52,803 bases of DNA from an uncultured Actinomycetes bacterium (GCA_900313905.1 OMTG01000172.1:1-52803); one strand, 5' to 3'; counted from the first letter of the stretch, positions 8,309 through 15,524 are shown. Notes: a model not told the origin generated them from the letters alone. Translations and numbers: made by a program.

Positions 8309-8635
8309 GCTTGCACCGTCGATGTCCCGGCGCGGGCGACGCTCCAAGCGATTGGAGATAAGCCTATGGACAATGTCCTCGAGATTATGGGCGCCCTCGC
8401 GCTCGTTGCGAGCATCGCAAAGGCCATAACTGACATCGTCAGGGAGGTCAATGAGATGAGCAAGGAGTTTCGGCACCGAAAGGGATGATGCTCAAATAAT
8501 GGAAGGAGCCCGGTGGCCACCGGGCTCCTGACATCGTTACACCAGCGTCGCCCGGCGCACCTTTACTGGCGGGCATCGCGGTGCACCTCTATTGTACCCC
8601 CTGCAGGGGCTCCCGGAACAGCAATCCCGAAGATC
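8309..8635 (+). repeat. Imperfect repeat, copy 1 (left flank of the FtsK-like operon)
   Basis: This block is related along most of its length to the block at 14180-14460. Shared segments in order are: the stretch around CGATGTCCCG and GCGGGCGA, the small peptide sequence around CTCGCGCTCGT, a 24-base GC-rich palindrome (arms GGAGCCCGGTGG and CCACCGGGCTCC, 8505-8528, perfect here), and a tail with GCATCGCGGTGCACC and TGCAGGG. Copy 1 has about 34 extra bases between the palindrome and the tail. The palindrome lies just after the peptide stop codon and could act as a terminator, although no T tract follows. Confidence 0.8.
8366..8488 (+). CDS. Small hydrophobic peptide, possible toxin-like (hypothetical)
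   Basis: A 40-residue frame starting MDNVLEIMGALALVASIAKA, with GGAG eight bases before the ATG. It has an acidic start, a hydrophobic helix at about residues 8-25, and a strongly charged tail ending HRKG. Size and layout resemble single-helix membrane peptides such as those of type I toxin-antitoxin loci, but no family is recognised. A related sequence exists at about 14232-14350, where the position of this start codon reads TAG. The conserved frame across two copies and the ribosome binding site favour real translation; function is unknown. Confidence 0.45.
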   Translation: MDNVLEIMGALALVASIAKAITDIVREVNEMSKEFRHRKG

Positions 8636-8669
8636 TGGCGCCTGGCCACATCCCGGCCACATCCCGGCA

Positions 8670-8850
8670 TGTTCGCTATCGCGGGCGATGAAGCTGGAAA
8701 AGATGGAGCCCGGTGGCGACCGGGCTCCGAGATTGGAGTGCGCCTACGGTGTCCGTCCTCGGATTTTGCGGACACCGCGGAGCATCTCTATTCTACCTTC
8801 TGCAGCGGCTCCCAGCACAGGAAGTCCGACGATAGAGGTGTCCGAGACCT
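8670..8850 (+). repeat. Imperfect repeat, short copy 2
   Basis: A shortened relative of copies 1 and 3. It keeps GCGGGCGATGA, the palindrome (8705-8728, one central mismatch, exactly 200 bases after the copy 1 palindrome) and a tail with ATCTCTATTCTACC and TGCAGCGGCTCC, but has no peptide frame. It lies 130-150 bases downstream of the stop codon of the J-domain-like gene, so its palindrome could end the FtsK-like operon. Confidence 0.65.
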
Positions 8851-8857
8851 CCAGAGC

Positions 8858-10213
8858 TCATGCTTCCTCGCTATTGCTCCGGTCATAGCCATACGACCTC
8901 AGCCATTCATCATAGCGGCCGCTGAGAAACATGCCGATGCCCAGCGCGGCCCACCTGAGCACAAGGAAGACCAGCCAAGGACCTCCTGTCTGCGTAGCTA
9001 TATAGGGGAACGTGACCACGCCGACAAGGCCGCCTCCAAGCGCCTTGACGATAAGAAAGAACTTCAGGCTCCCATAGAGACCTCTGTCTGCATCGCCTCG
9101 CAGTCCGGCGATGAAGAACACAGCCGCTATCGCCAAGCTGCATGCTATGCTCGCCGTTTCTGCTTCGGGATCGGAATGTCCGCTGCTATGGATGCTGGTG
9201 ATGAGGAAAAAGCACATAACGGCAATGATCCTGCCCACTATCTTGATGGCGCAGACTCCCCTATCCATATTGCGTGCGTGCTTCGCGCTCCTCTGCCGCT
9301 CCTCTTCGGCCTTCTTTCGTGCCTCTTCCTCAGCCTTCCTGCGCTCCTCCTCGGCCTTCAGGTATGCGGCCCGCTGCTCCTCCTGCAGCCTCTCTTCCTC
9401 CCTCTTCCGTGCGATATAGGCCTCCTGCGCTTCGGCCGACGTCTTGACAGTCAGCGCCACCTCGTTTGTGGGGTCGCATTCGAGGGCTTGTCCTGCAAGC
9501 TCTTTCGCCTTGTGCACGTCAAGAGGAATCCGCCGGAGATAGCTCTTGGCGAGAAGACCGAGGGCCTGGGACTTGCTCTTGTCGTCCTTCCTGCCTTCGG
9601 CCAGCTCTTTGGCCGTCTCGTAGTCACGCCGCGCCTCGGCGATCACGTCACGCTTCTCTCCCCACCGGGAGCCCGCTGACTTCTCGAAGATCTGCGCCCT
9701 GCAGATGCGGCTTGCAGGCCCATCGTCCAGCAGGATGGCCTGGTTGGCACACGTGATGGCCTCGTCGAACTGACCATCGGCATTTCTGCAGCTCTGCTCG
9801 ACGGCGAAGACCGTCGCCGCCAGAAGATAGGCATCGACCGCACGCTCGTCCGAGCGCCTGAGGTAGGTGAGCATCTCTCGTGCGGCACCGGCAGCGAGGT
9901 CATATTCGCCGGCATCTGCGTAACCGGACGCCCGCCGATACCACTCCTTCACGGACTGGAGGCGCGTCTCCTCCGGGCTGGGGCCACTCGTCCGTATGCC
10001 AAGCTTCTCATCGTACTCATCGCGCGCGCTCTCGGATGAGAAGGCTTCCCTGGCCCGGCTGATGAGGCTCGCGGCATCCGCCGCCTCATATTCGGTGAGG
10101 GTCCCCATGCCGATCTTCTGCATGAGGTCCTGGTCCAGAGCGTCAATCTTTGCCTTGATCTCATCCAGGCTGGCCGTCTGGTCGACACCCAGCTCCTCGT
10201 AGAGGTCTTCCAT
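8858..10213 (-). CDS. J-domain-like/TPR/coiled-coil membrane protein of the FtsK-like operon
   Basis: A 451-residue protein with four regions. Residues 1-72 resemble a DnaJ J-domain (YEELGVDQTASLDEIKAKI, then AREAFSSESARDEYDEKLG), but the HPD tripeptide needed to stimulate DnaK is absent. Residues about 85-265 are helical repeats of TPR type (YADAGEYDLAAGAAREML, ELAGQALECDPTNEVAL). Residues about 266-315 are a charged Glu/Arg/Lys coiled coil. Residues about 321-431 hold three or four hydrophobic segments, so the protein is membrane-anchored at its C-terminus. AAGGGAG precedes the ATG. It is the last gene of the six-gene operon and the only one with membrane segments, so it may provide the membrane link for the ATPase. 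Function not known. Confidence 0.75.
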   Translation of the reverse strand: MEDLYEELGVDQTASLDEIKAKIDALDQDLMQKIGMGTLTEYEAADAASLISRAREAFSSESARDEYDEKLGIRTSGPSPEETRLQSVKEWYRRASGYADAGEYDLAAGAAREMLTYLRRSDERAVDAYLLAATVFAVEQSCRNADGQFDEAITCANQAILLDDGPASRICRAQIFEKSAGSRWGEKRDVIAEARRDYETAKELAEGRKDDKSKSQALGLLAKSYLRRIPLDVHKAKELAGQALECDPTNEVALTVKTSAEAQEAYIARKREEERLQEEQRAAYLKAEEERRKAEEEARKKAEEERQRSAKHARNMDRGVCAIKIVGRIIAVMCFFLITSIHSSGHSDPEAETASIACSLAIAAVFFIAGLRGDADRGLYGSLKFFLIVKALGGGLVGVVTFPYIATQTGGPWLVFLVLRWAALGIGMFLSGRYDEWLRSYGYDRSNSEEA

Positions 10214-10261
10214 GAATCTCCCTTCTCGGCGCGTCCCGCCCTGCCGTGCAGGACGGTCCCA

Positions 10262-10519
10262 TCATCCCCTGATCGTATCCTGGTATTGATGGAGACACCT
10301 TGCCAGGTCCCTCATGGAGTCGATAGCATCGCGCAGGGAGAGACGCGCCTGCTGGACATCTTCGACTGCCTGCTCTCCCGTCCGGTTCCCCCTGACCAGC
10401 TCGGCCAGCTCCCGCTCCTCATCTCCGATGGTCTGCTCTGAGCTTGCGCAGGCATCGACCATCTCATTGGAATACTGCTCCATCTCGGATACCTGGCCCA
10501 AAAGCTCCTCTATCGGCAT
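10262..10519 (-). CDS. Small helical protein 4 of the FtsK-like operon (WXG100-sized)
   Basis: An 85-residue acidic, fully helical-looking protein (MPIEELLGQVSEMEQYSNEM at the start, DSMRDLARCLHQYQDTIRG at the end) without signal peptide or membrane segment. Length and predicted helical character recall WXG100/ESAT-6 proteins, but there is no W-x-G turn. A Cys occurs in each half. The upstream sequence GAGAGGATAGAAGGAT supplies a ribosome binding site. It follows the previous small gene by 48 bases in the operon. Not recognised as a named family; the relation to WXG100 proteins rests on size and context only. Confidence 0.65.
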   Translation of the reverse strand: MPIEELLGQVSEMEQYSNEMVDACASSEQTIGDEERELAELVRGNRTGEQAVEDVQQARLSLRDAIDSMRDLARCLHQYQDTIRG

Positions 10520-10567
10520 ATCCTTCTATCCTCTCTGCTCGTTCCTGCTCTCCGAGTCCTGCAGCGA

Positions 10568-10828
10568 TCAGGCCTGCGCCTCGTCGATGTAATCCTCTAG
10601 GCCCACTGTGGCCTCGCGGGCCTGGCCTGTGGCCGAATCGGCGCAATGGAGATAGCTCTCGAGATCGTCTATCAGCCACTGTCCTGCCTGCTGGTCGCCA
10701 AAGAGGCTCCTTGCCTTCCGGTCCATCGCCTCCACGTCATCTCCGTCCCGGACGATATCCTGCTCCAGACTCTCGATCTCAGAGGAGATGGCAGCCAGGC
10801 CGTTCACGAGGCTTGCAATGTCAGCCAT
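10568..10828 (-). CDS. Small helical protein 3 of the FtsK-like operon (WXG100-sized)
   Basis: An 86-residue acidic helical protein. It starts MADIASLVNGLAAISSEIES and has a central stretch FGDQQAGQWLIDDLESYL, where G-Q-W sits near the middle, the place of the turn in WXG100 proteins. The start codon overlaps the upstream stop codon by one base (TGATG), and GGAGG lies about eight bases ahead, so translation is probably coupled. The shared element DDLESY also occurs in the preceding small protein (IDDLESYVGG), a sign that these two derive from a common ancestor. Function unknown. Confidence 0.68.
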   Translation of the reverse strand: MADIASLVNGLAAISSEIESLEQDIVRDGDDVEAMDRKARSLFGDQQAGQWLIDDLESYLHCADSATGQAREATVGLEDYIDEAQA

Positions 10829-11124
10829 CAGAATCCGCCTCCCATCATGCCATCCACATCGGAATCCGGCTCTTCGACGTCGAGCTCTTCCGCTGCGGCC
10901 GCTGCACGGCTCAGGAATCCGACGGCCGACTCGATCTCCTGCCTGATGTTCCTGCAGGATTCGATGGCACGCTGCGCGCTGGCGCTTGGGCTTCCGCCGA
11001 CATAGGATTCGAGATCGTCGATGATCCTGTCAATCTGGCCCAGCCTGCCGCGGGCCGCCGTAAGGGCATTCCTGATGCCGTAGATCAGGTCGAGGCGCGC
11101 CCGTTCCTTTTCGCTGTCGATCAT
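10828..11124 (-). CDS. Small helical protein 2 of the FtsK-like operon (WXG100-sized)
   Basis: A 98-residue protein, helical and mostly acidic, starting MIDSEKERARLDLIYGIRNA, with IDDLESYVGGSPSAS in the centre and a flexible tail EEPDSDVDGMMGGGF. The tail of Asp, Gly and Met residues is unusual and could be an exposed signal, by analogy with the C-terminal signals of WXG100 substrates; this is a guess. GAGGAG stands nine bases before the ATG. It is 11 bases downstream of the first small gene and overlaps the next by one base. Confidence 0.68.
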   Translation of the reverse strand: MIDSEKERARLDLIYGIRNALTAARGRLGQIDRIIDDLESYVGGSPSASAQRAIESCRNIRQEIESAVGFLSRAAAAAEELDVEEPDSDVDGMMGGGF

Positions 11125-11135
11125 GGACGCGCTCC

Positions 11136-11396
11136 TCAGAGCTGGATCTGGATCCTGGAGAGGGAGTCCTTCGCGACCTCGAGGCTGTCGATGGCCTTCT
11201 GGACGCTCTGCTGCGTAGCCACGATTCTGTCGTTCATTTCCTCGTCCACGCCTGCCGCGCCTCCCTGGAGCGCAGCTTGGACCTGCTCCTGGAGCTCCTG
11301 CAACCTGCTCAGGTAGGTATCCAGGATCTGCTCTTCCGTCTCCACCGACCGGATGCTGCTGCTGATCGCACCAATCAGCTCTGTCACCATTGACAT
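11136..11396 (-). CDS. Small helical protein 1 of the FtsK-like operon (WXG100-sized)
   Basis: An 86-residue helical protein, MSMVTELIGAISSSIRSVET at the start. Its two amphipathic halves are separated by QGGAAGVDEE around residues 44-53, so a helical hairpin is likely. AAAGGG precedes the ATG by seven bases. The spacing from the ATPase gene is only 31 bases. In classical type VII systems small helical-hairpin proteins encoded beside the FtsK-like ATPase are its substrates or partners; whether that holds here is inference. Confidence 0.68.
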   Translation of the reverse strand: MSMVTELIGAISSSIRSVETEEQILDTYLSRLQELQEQVQAALQGGAAGVDEEMNDRIVATQQSVQKAIDSLEVAKDSLSRIQIQL

Positions 11397-11427
11397 GGGA
11401 TCGCCCTTTCTCTTGGAGCCATCAGAT

Positions 11428-13881
11428 TCATCGCTGCTTGCCCATGAAGCTCACGCACGTCTCTGCATCCTCCATCCTGATTGGGGCGAAGGGCACGAAC
11501 GTGCATTCATGGTCCATCTCCACCTCATCGGAGATGAGCGCCCGGTTGTCCTGCGGCGCCCACCGCACATAAGGGTTGGTGAGGCCCTTCACCGAACGCT
11601 CGGATATCCTCAGGAAGACCCTTGTGTTGAAGGCACTCAGGCCATCCGATCCGAATGCCCCCAGGGAGCGCTCGAAGGCATTCTCCTTGGTCCACCAGCC
11701 GATGAAGTGGATGCCGAGGGAGGGGCCCTTCTCCACGAGCTCCTTGAGCGGGCTCTGCCTGCCCTCGAAGGTCCAGCGGTCCATGAAGGCAGCAAAGACA
11801 TAGGTGCGCCGGTTCTGGGACGCTGCCGCCAGATCTGCGATCGTCTTTGCAAAATCTGCTGGAGCGATATCCTCGATCTGGCAGCCGCATGCCGCCATCG
11901 CCTTGCTGAAGGCCGGATGCCGCACGCTGTAAGCCTCCCTATCCGGGCTGAAGTCGCAGAAGAGGAACCGCTCATCGGATGCAGGATGCTGCAGTGCAAG
12001 CGAGACCGCCACGCTCTGGAGCATGCCTTGCGCATTGTTGCATCCATGGTCCGGGCTGCCCAGGATCGCGATGTTGCGTCCCGGCTCATCGGGAAGCGGA
12101 ATCGCCACCTCGGACTGGGGAACGGAGATGTGCTGGCCGAGGAATGCGGCAGGGACCACCGTCTTCTGCCCCCGTGCAGCGATGCTGGCAAGAGAAGAGG
12201 AGACGTATGCCCTGCGGTTGCGCTCGAAGACATAGGGCGCAGGATGCGCATCGCCGTCGAACACCCACCATTTCCGTCTGAGCGGCTTCAGGAAGCTCTC
12301 ATCCGCATAGGCGATCACGGTCTTCTGGTTCTGGGACGGCTCGCCGTAGTCCAGGTTCACGATCGCCTCGCGGGGGCGCAGGAATGCCGCCGCAGGATTG
12401 CTGAGCGAGAGCGTCTCCTGGGACTCCCGCACGGAATTCTTGAGGGCGATCCTGATGGGGATCTGGCTGAAGATGTTGTCACGGTGCTGCGTGAACTCGA
12501 CATTGCCGGACAGGGTCTGGGAGGCAAGGATGAAGTGGATGCCGGCAGCCCTGAAGAGCCGCACGGACTTCTCCAGGAGATCGGCTGCCTGCTCCGCAGA
12601 CTCCCGCGATCCCTCGAACATCATCTGGAACTCATCAATCACGATGAGGATGCGGGGCATCCGCTCATGCGTCTTGAGCCTGAACTCACGGATGCTTCTG
12701 ACATCGTTTCTCTTCAGCACCTCCATGCGCTGCCGGTATATCCTGAAGAGCGACTCCAGGACAGCGATGCCGAAGGGGATGTCGCTCTCAAGGCCCAGAG
12801 CGCGGGCATGCGGCAGATATTCCATCTGGCCGATATTGGCATAGGGCTTGAGCGAGACGCCCTCCTTGAAGTCAAGCATGTAGAGCTCGAGCTCATCAGG
12901 CGAATACCGCTCGCAGAGGCTATGGATGATCACGGAGATGAGGTTCGACTTGCCCTGCCCGACCGCACCGGTGATCACGGCATTGTGCCGCTGGTTCAGC
13001 TCATCGCCGATCGTGACCGACATATCATTGACACCACATTTGCCGATCGTGAACGTGAGGCCATCTATGCTGCTCTCGGTCCACGGCTTGCGGAAATCCT
13101 GGATGGACTCCATGGTGATGACAGGCATCTCCTGGTTCATGACGGAAGCCATGTATGAGGAGCAGTAGCTGATGATGGATTCGACAGGAAGATCTGGCAG
13201 CAGGGCCTGCGCCGCTTCGTTTCCTGCTTTGTGCTCGAGGTTCCACTGGGTCACCATCCCGCCCTTGGCGCTCAGAAGCTTTGTCTGCGTCTGAGGAGTG
13301 AAGAAATACCATGGCAGAAGGCTTTCTCCCCCATCCGAGCGTTTGGCGCTGACCTTCGAGCCAGAGACGATCACGAACGAGATGCCGGCAGCGGGGCCTG
13401 CACGGAAGAGGATCCTGAGCTCTTCGCGCATCTCGGAGGAAAGCCTGCTCATCTCCGCAGAGATCACCACGAGCCGATAGCCTTCGACCGGACGTCCGAC
13501 CGTCTCCCTGAACTCGACGAGCGAGCCCGCCCTTCCTTGGATAACGTTCTGGACATCCAGGATCTCCTGCTTCAGATAGCCGAGGTAGTCGGAGAGCCCT
13601 TTTGCGGAGCCGATGAAGGTGAGCTGGCGTGGCTCCCCCTGCGAGAGCTGCGCATAGGGGGCGAAGACGCCTGAGAGGTTGCTGTCATAGGCATCGATGC
13701 AGAGCTGTCCTGGCGCGGTGCCCGCAAGGGCGGAAAGGATCACGTACCGGACGAGCTTCATGGTATCGGCGTCGTATCCATTCTCGATCCAGATGTTCCC
13801 ATGGCCGATGAAGGGGATGGAGATTCTGCCTCTGTCGTCCCCGATTTCAAGCTTCTCGCATGTCTGAAGCAGATCTGCCAT
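11428..13881 (-). CDS. FtsK/SpoIIIE (EccC/EssC-like) ATPase without membrane anchor
   Basis: An 817-residue protein starting at the ATG at 13881 (GGAG seven bases upstream); a longer frame to 13956 would run through the operator. Three FtsK-like modules can be read. The first (about residues 1-260) lacks a P-loop but keeps the late strands (RLVVISAEMS, FRAGPAAGISFVIVSG). The second has an intact Walker A GAVGQGKSN (about 305-313), LDFKEGVS, Walker B ILIVIDEFQ (about 411-418) and FRAAGIHFILASQTLSGN. The third (about 575 to the end) has a degenerate P-loop GSPDHGCNN. This is the three-module plan of EccC/EssC, the motor of type VII secretion, but there is no N-terminal membrane segment and the active site lies in the middle module. 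It is the first gene of the six-gene operon. Confidence 0.85.
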   Translation of the reverse strand: MADLLQTCEKLEIGDDRGRISIPFIGHGNIWIENGYDADTMKLVRYVILSALAGTAPGQLCIDAYDSNLSGVFAPYAQLSQGEPRQLTFIGSAKGLSDYLGYLKQEILDVQNVIQGRAGSLVEFRETVGRPVEGYRLVVISAEMSRLSSEMREELRILFRAGPAAGISFVIVSGSKVSAKRSDGGESLLPWYFFTPQTQTKLLSAKGGMVTQWNLEHKAGNEAAQALLPDLPVESIISYCSSYMASVMNQEMPVITMESIQDFRKPWTESSIDGLTFTIGKCGVNDMSVTIGDELNQRHNAVITGAVGQGKSNLISVIIHSLCERYSPDELELYMLDFKEGVSLKPYANIGQMEYLPHARALGLESDIPFGIAVLESLFRIYRQRMEVLKRNDVRSIREFRLKTHERMPRILIVIDEFQMMFEGSRESAEQAADLLEKSVRLFRAAGIHFILASQTLSGNVEFTQHRDNIFSQIPIRIALKNSVRESQETLSLSNPAAAFLRPREAIVNLDYGEPSQNQKTVIAYADESFLKPLRRKWWVFDGDAHPAPYVFERNRRAYVSSSLASIAARGQKTVVPAAFLGQHISVPQSEVAIPLPDEPGRNIAILGSPDHGCNNAQGMLQSVAVSLALQHPASDERFLFCDFSPDREAYSVRHPAFSKAMAACGCQIEDIAPADFAKTIADLAAASQNRRTYVFAAFMDRWTFEGRQSPLKELVEKGPSLGIHFIGWWTKENAFERSLGAFGSDGLSAFNTRVFLRISERSVKGLTNPYVRWAPQDNRALISDEVEMDHECTFVPFAPIRMEDAETCVSFMGKQR

Positions 13882-14179
13882 GCCCTGGCTCCATCCTGAA
13901 AACAAGCTGCATCGGTACTTTAAGGATTCTATCAGTATTCTTAACCGATAGCCCATTGTTAACAGAATGCCGCAAGGATTTTCAGGCAGCTGCTCGAGAA
14001 TCTTGGCAGGCCAAGTCCCACGGAGCTGGCCGGAAGGCTGTCGGGAGAGATGGTCCAGAAGGGGCGCTCATCCTGTACGGGCTGACACTTCCCCGGAGTA
14101 CACCGAGCCTTTCCAAGGCCAGCCAGAAGCCTTGTTGGCTGCAGCCCCGCGCTGCCAGAAGCGTCTGGCACCATCCCGC
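13882..14179. other. Intergenic stretch upstream of the FtsK-like operon
   Basis: About 300 bases. It holds the dyad at 13920-13944 and otherwise no frame I would support. An alternative, longer start of the ATPase at 13956 would lie inside it. Confidence 0.4.
13920..13944 (-). promoter_or_regulatory. Dyad operator candidate of the FtsK-like operon
   Basis: On the minus strand TTAAGAATACT and AGAATCCTTAA are inverted around GAT, with nine of eleven bases pairing. It is AT-rich in a GC-rich setting and lies 39 bases before the ATPase ATG, where a promoter is expected. It could be a repressor site overlapping a TAGAAT -10 box. No regulator gene sits in the operon itself. Confidence 0.45.
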
Positions 14180-14460
14180 CTGCACCACCGATGTCCCGAT
14201 GCGGGCGATACTCCAGCAGCCAGGCGAGCAGCCTTAGGACAATGCCCTCGACAATATGGGCACCCTCGCGCTCGTCGCGAACATCGTAAAGGTCATGGCT
14301 GGCATTGCCAGGGAGACCACCGAGATGAGGAAGAGGTTGCCGAAGAGGATGATGTCCGGATCATGGAAGGAGCCCGGCGGCGACCGGGCTCCTGGCATCG
14401 CGGTGCACCCTTATTGCATCCATTGCAGGGACTCCAAGACAGCATCCAGCTCCTGCCGAG
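14180..14460 (+). repeat. Imperfect repeat, copy 3 (right flank of the FtsK-like operon)
   Basis: Related to copy 1 (8309-8635) in the same orientation, with the same order of elements: CGATGTCCCG and GCGGGCGA, peptide region, GC-rich palindrome (14369-14392, arms GGAGCCCGGCGG and CGACCGGGCTCC) and a tail GCATCGCGGTGCACCC. In the peptide region the bases matching the copy 1 ATG read TAG. A shorter frame from ATG 14256 (MGTLALVANIVKVMAGIARE) stays open for 79 codons through the palindrome. The palindrome lies 100 bases downstream of the TIR gene stop and may end its transcript. Confidence 0.78.
14232..14350 (+). pseudogene. Decayed or altered copy of the small hydrophobic peptide gene
   Basis: In the frame of the 8366 peptide this reads stop, then DNALDNMGTLALVANIVKVM and on to charged residues, against MDNVLEIMGALALVASIAKA in copy 1. 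The ATG has become TAG and the GGAG ribosome binding site is also lost. The hydrophobic core is conserved, so the frame was once coding. Initiation at the internal ATG 14256 would give a longer, different C-terminus, which I think unlikely. Confidence 0.45.
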
Positions 14461-14491
14461 AAAACCGAGAGCCTGGACACGACGCTGCTTC

Positions 14492-15493
14492 CTAGCAGAC
14501 AGTCACATCCTTGATCTCGAATGCGCCCTCGGAGCTCTTGAGGTCGTCGGGATGGATGACGAAGCAGATCTCGTTGACCGCTTCCAGCCTCCTGCTCCTC
14601 ACAGAGGACAGATCGACAACGAGCTTGTTGATGCCACCTGCAAGCTTGAAGCGGACGGGATCCAGGAGCATCTCCTTGTTCGGGCCAAACTTCAGCTCGA
14701 CCGAAATGCCGCGCAGGGAATCCGTGAAGTTGTCCAGCGTCAGCCAGATCTTTGGATAGTGCGAGAACATATGGGCGACATCCAGATCGAAGCCATCGAA
14801 GAAGTGCAGCACATAGCTGAAGAATGCAGGGCTCTGCACATGCTCCTTCCTGTCCGGATTCAGATTGAAGCTGGCCAGGATCTTCTTTCCATCTCTGGTC
14901 GCATGGAGCAGCTCTTCAGACGTCTTGTCCACGACGGCAAGATGCCTGTCATCACAATACGTGCCAAGCTTGTCGGCACCGCCGACAATATCCATCTTAT
15001 CGACGACGATCTGGCTGACTTCGGCGACGAAGGTGGAGACCCGCGCCTTTGTGGATGCAAGGCCGATATCGATGCCAAATCCCTCCAGAGACTTCAGAAC
15101 AGCAGCCGCGTCGACGAGCGAGTACACCTCCAGCGCAGACAGCGAAGTTCCCAGGAGCGCATCTCCAAGAGCGAGCGGAGGAAGGTAGTAGGGCTTGATG
15201 TAGCCTTCTCCCCTCCCGAAGCGGTAAAGATACAGCGCCGCTCCGCCAAGCTCCATCACGCAGAACCTGCTTGCATAGTATTCCTTGGTCAGCAGCGGAA
15301 TGAAGACCGCACTGTCATCGAGATTCCGGTAGATATCGTCGACGTAGTCTCTCCCGATCTCGATGGATCCTGGCGTGCTCGAGCAATATACCGTGTTCGT
15401 TTCCGAACCGGTCGTCGGACACCCCTCGATCAGCTCTTTGAGCTTCCCAGCTATCTCTGCATTTGCCGACGCGTGACTCAAGAAGATATGCAT
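14492..15493 (-). CDS. TIR-domain protein with C-terminal domain of unknown function
   Basis: A 333-residue protein. Residues 1-130 are a TIR domain: MHIFLSHASANAEIAGKLKE at the start, IEIGRDYVDDIYRNLDDSAV, and YYASRFCVMELGGAALYLY, where the Glu after Cys-Val-Met matches the catalytic Glu of NAD-cleaving TIR enzymes (S-x-x-C-x-x-E-L pattern). The remaining 200 residues look like a mixed alpha/beta sensor or binding domain of no recognised family. Bacterial TIR proteins commonly act as effectors in anti-phage defence. The gene stands alone between its own dyad and the repeat next to the FtsK-like operon, so a functional link with that operon is possible but unproven. Confidence 0.82.
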   Translation of the reverse strand: MHIFLSHASANAEIAGKLKELIEGCPTTGSETNTVYCSSTPGSIEIGRDYVDDIYRNLDDSAVFIPLLTKEYYASRFCVMELGGAALYLYRFGRGEGYIKPYYLPPLALGDALLGTSLSALEVYSLVDAAAVLKSLEGFGIDIGLASTKARVSTFVAEVSQIVVDKMDIVGGADKLGTYCDDRHLAVVDKTSEELLHATRDGKKILASFNLNPDRKEHVQSPAFFSYVLHFFDGFDLDVAHMFSHYPKIWLTLDNFTDSLRGISVELKFGPNKEMLLDPVRFKLAGGINKLVVDLSSVRSRRLEAVNEICFVIHPDDLKSSEGAFEIKDVTVC

Positions 15494-15524
15494 GTCAGAC
15501 CTGCCTTCTGTCGACCCGGCCCCA

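Noticed and set aside
8505-8728. CRISPR array or tRNA genes at the repeated palindromes
   Set aside because: Only two palindromes 200 bases apart with unlike spacers, and no cloverleaf or cas genes.
8513-9679. A 388-codon plus-strand frame opposite the J-domain-like gene
   Set aside because: Antisense of a gene with clear domain structure; composition is that of a shadow frame.
11428-13956. Classical type VII secretion locus
   Set aside because: No EccB, EccD, EsaA, EssB or mycosin homologue and no anchored ATPase; kept only as a type VII-like hypothesis.
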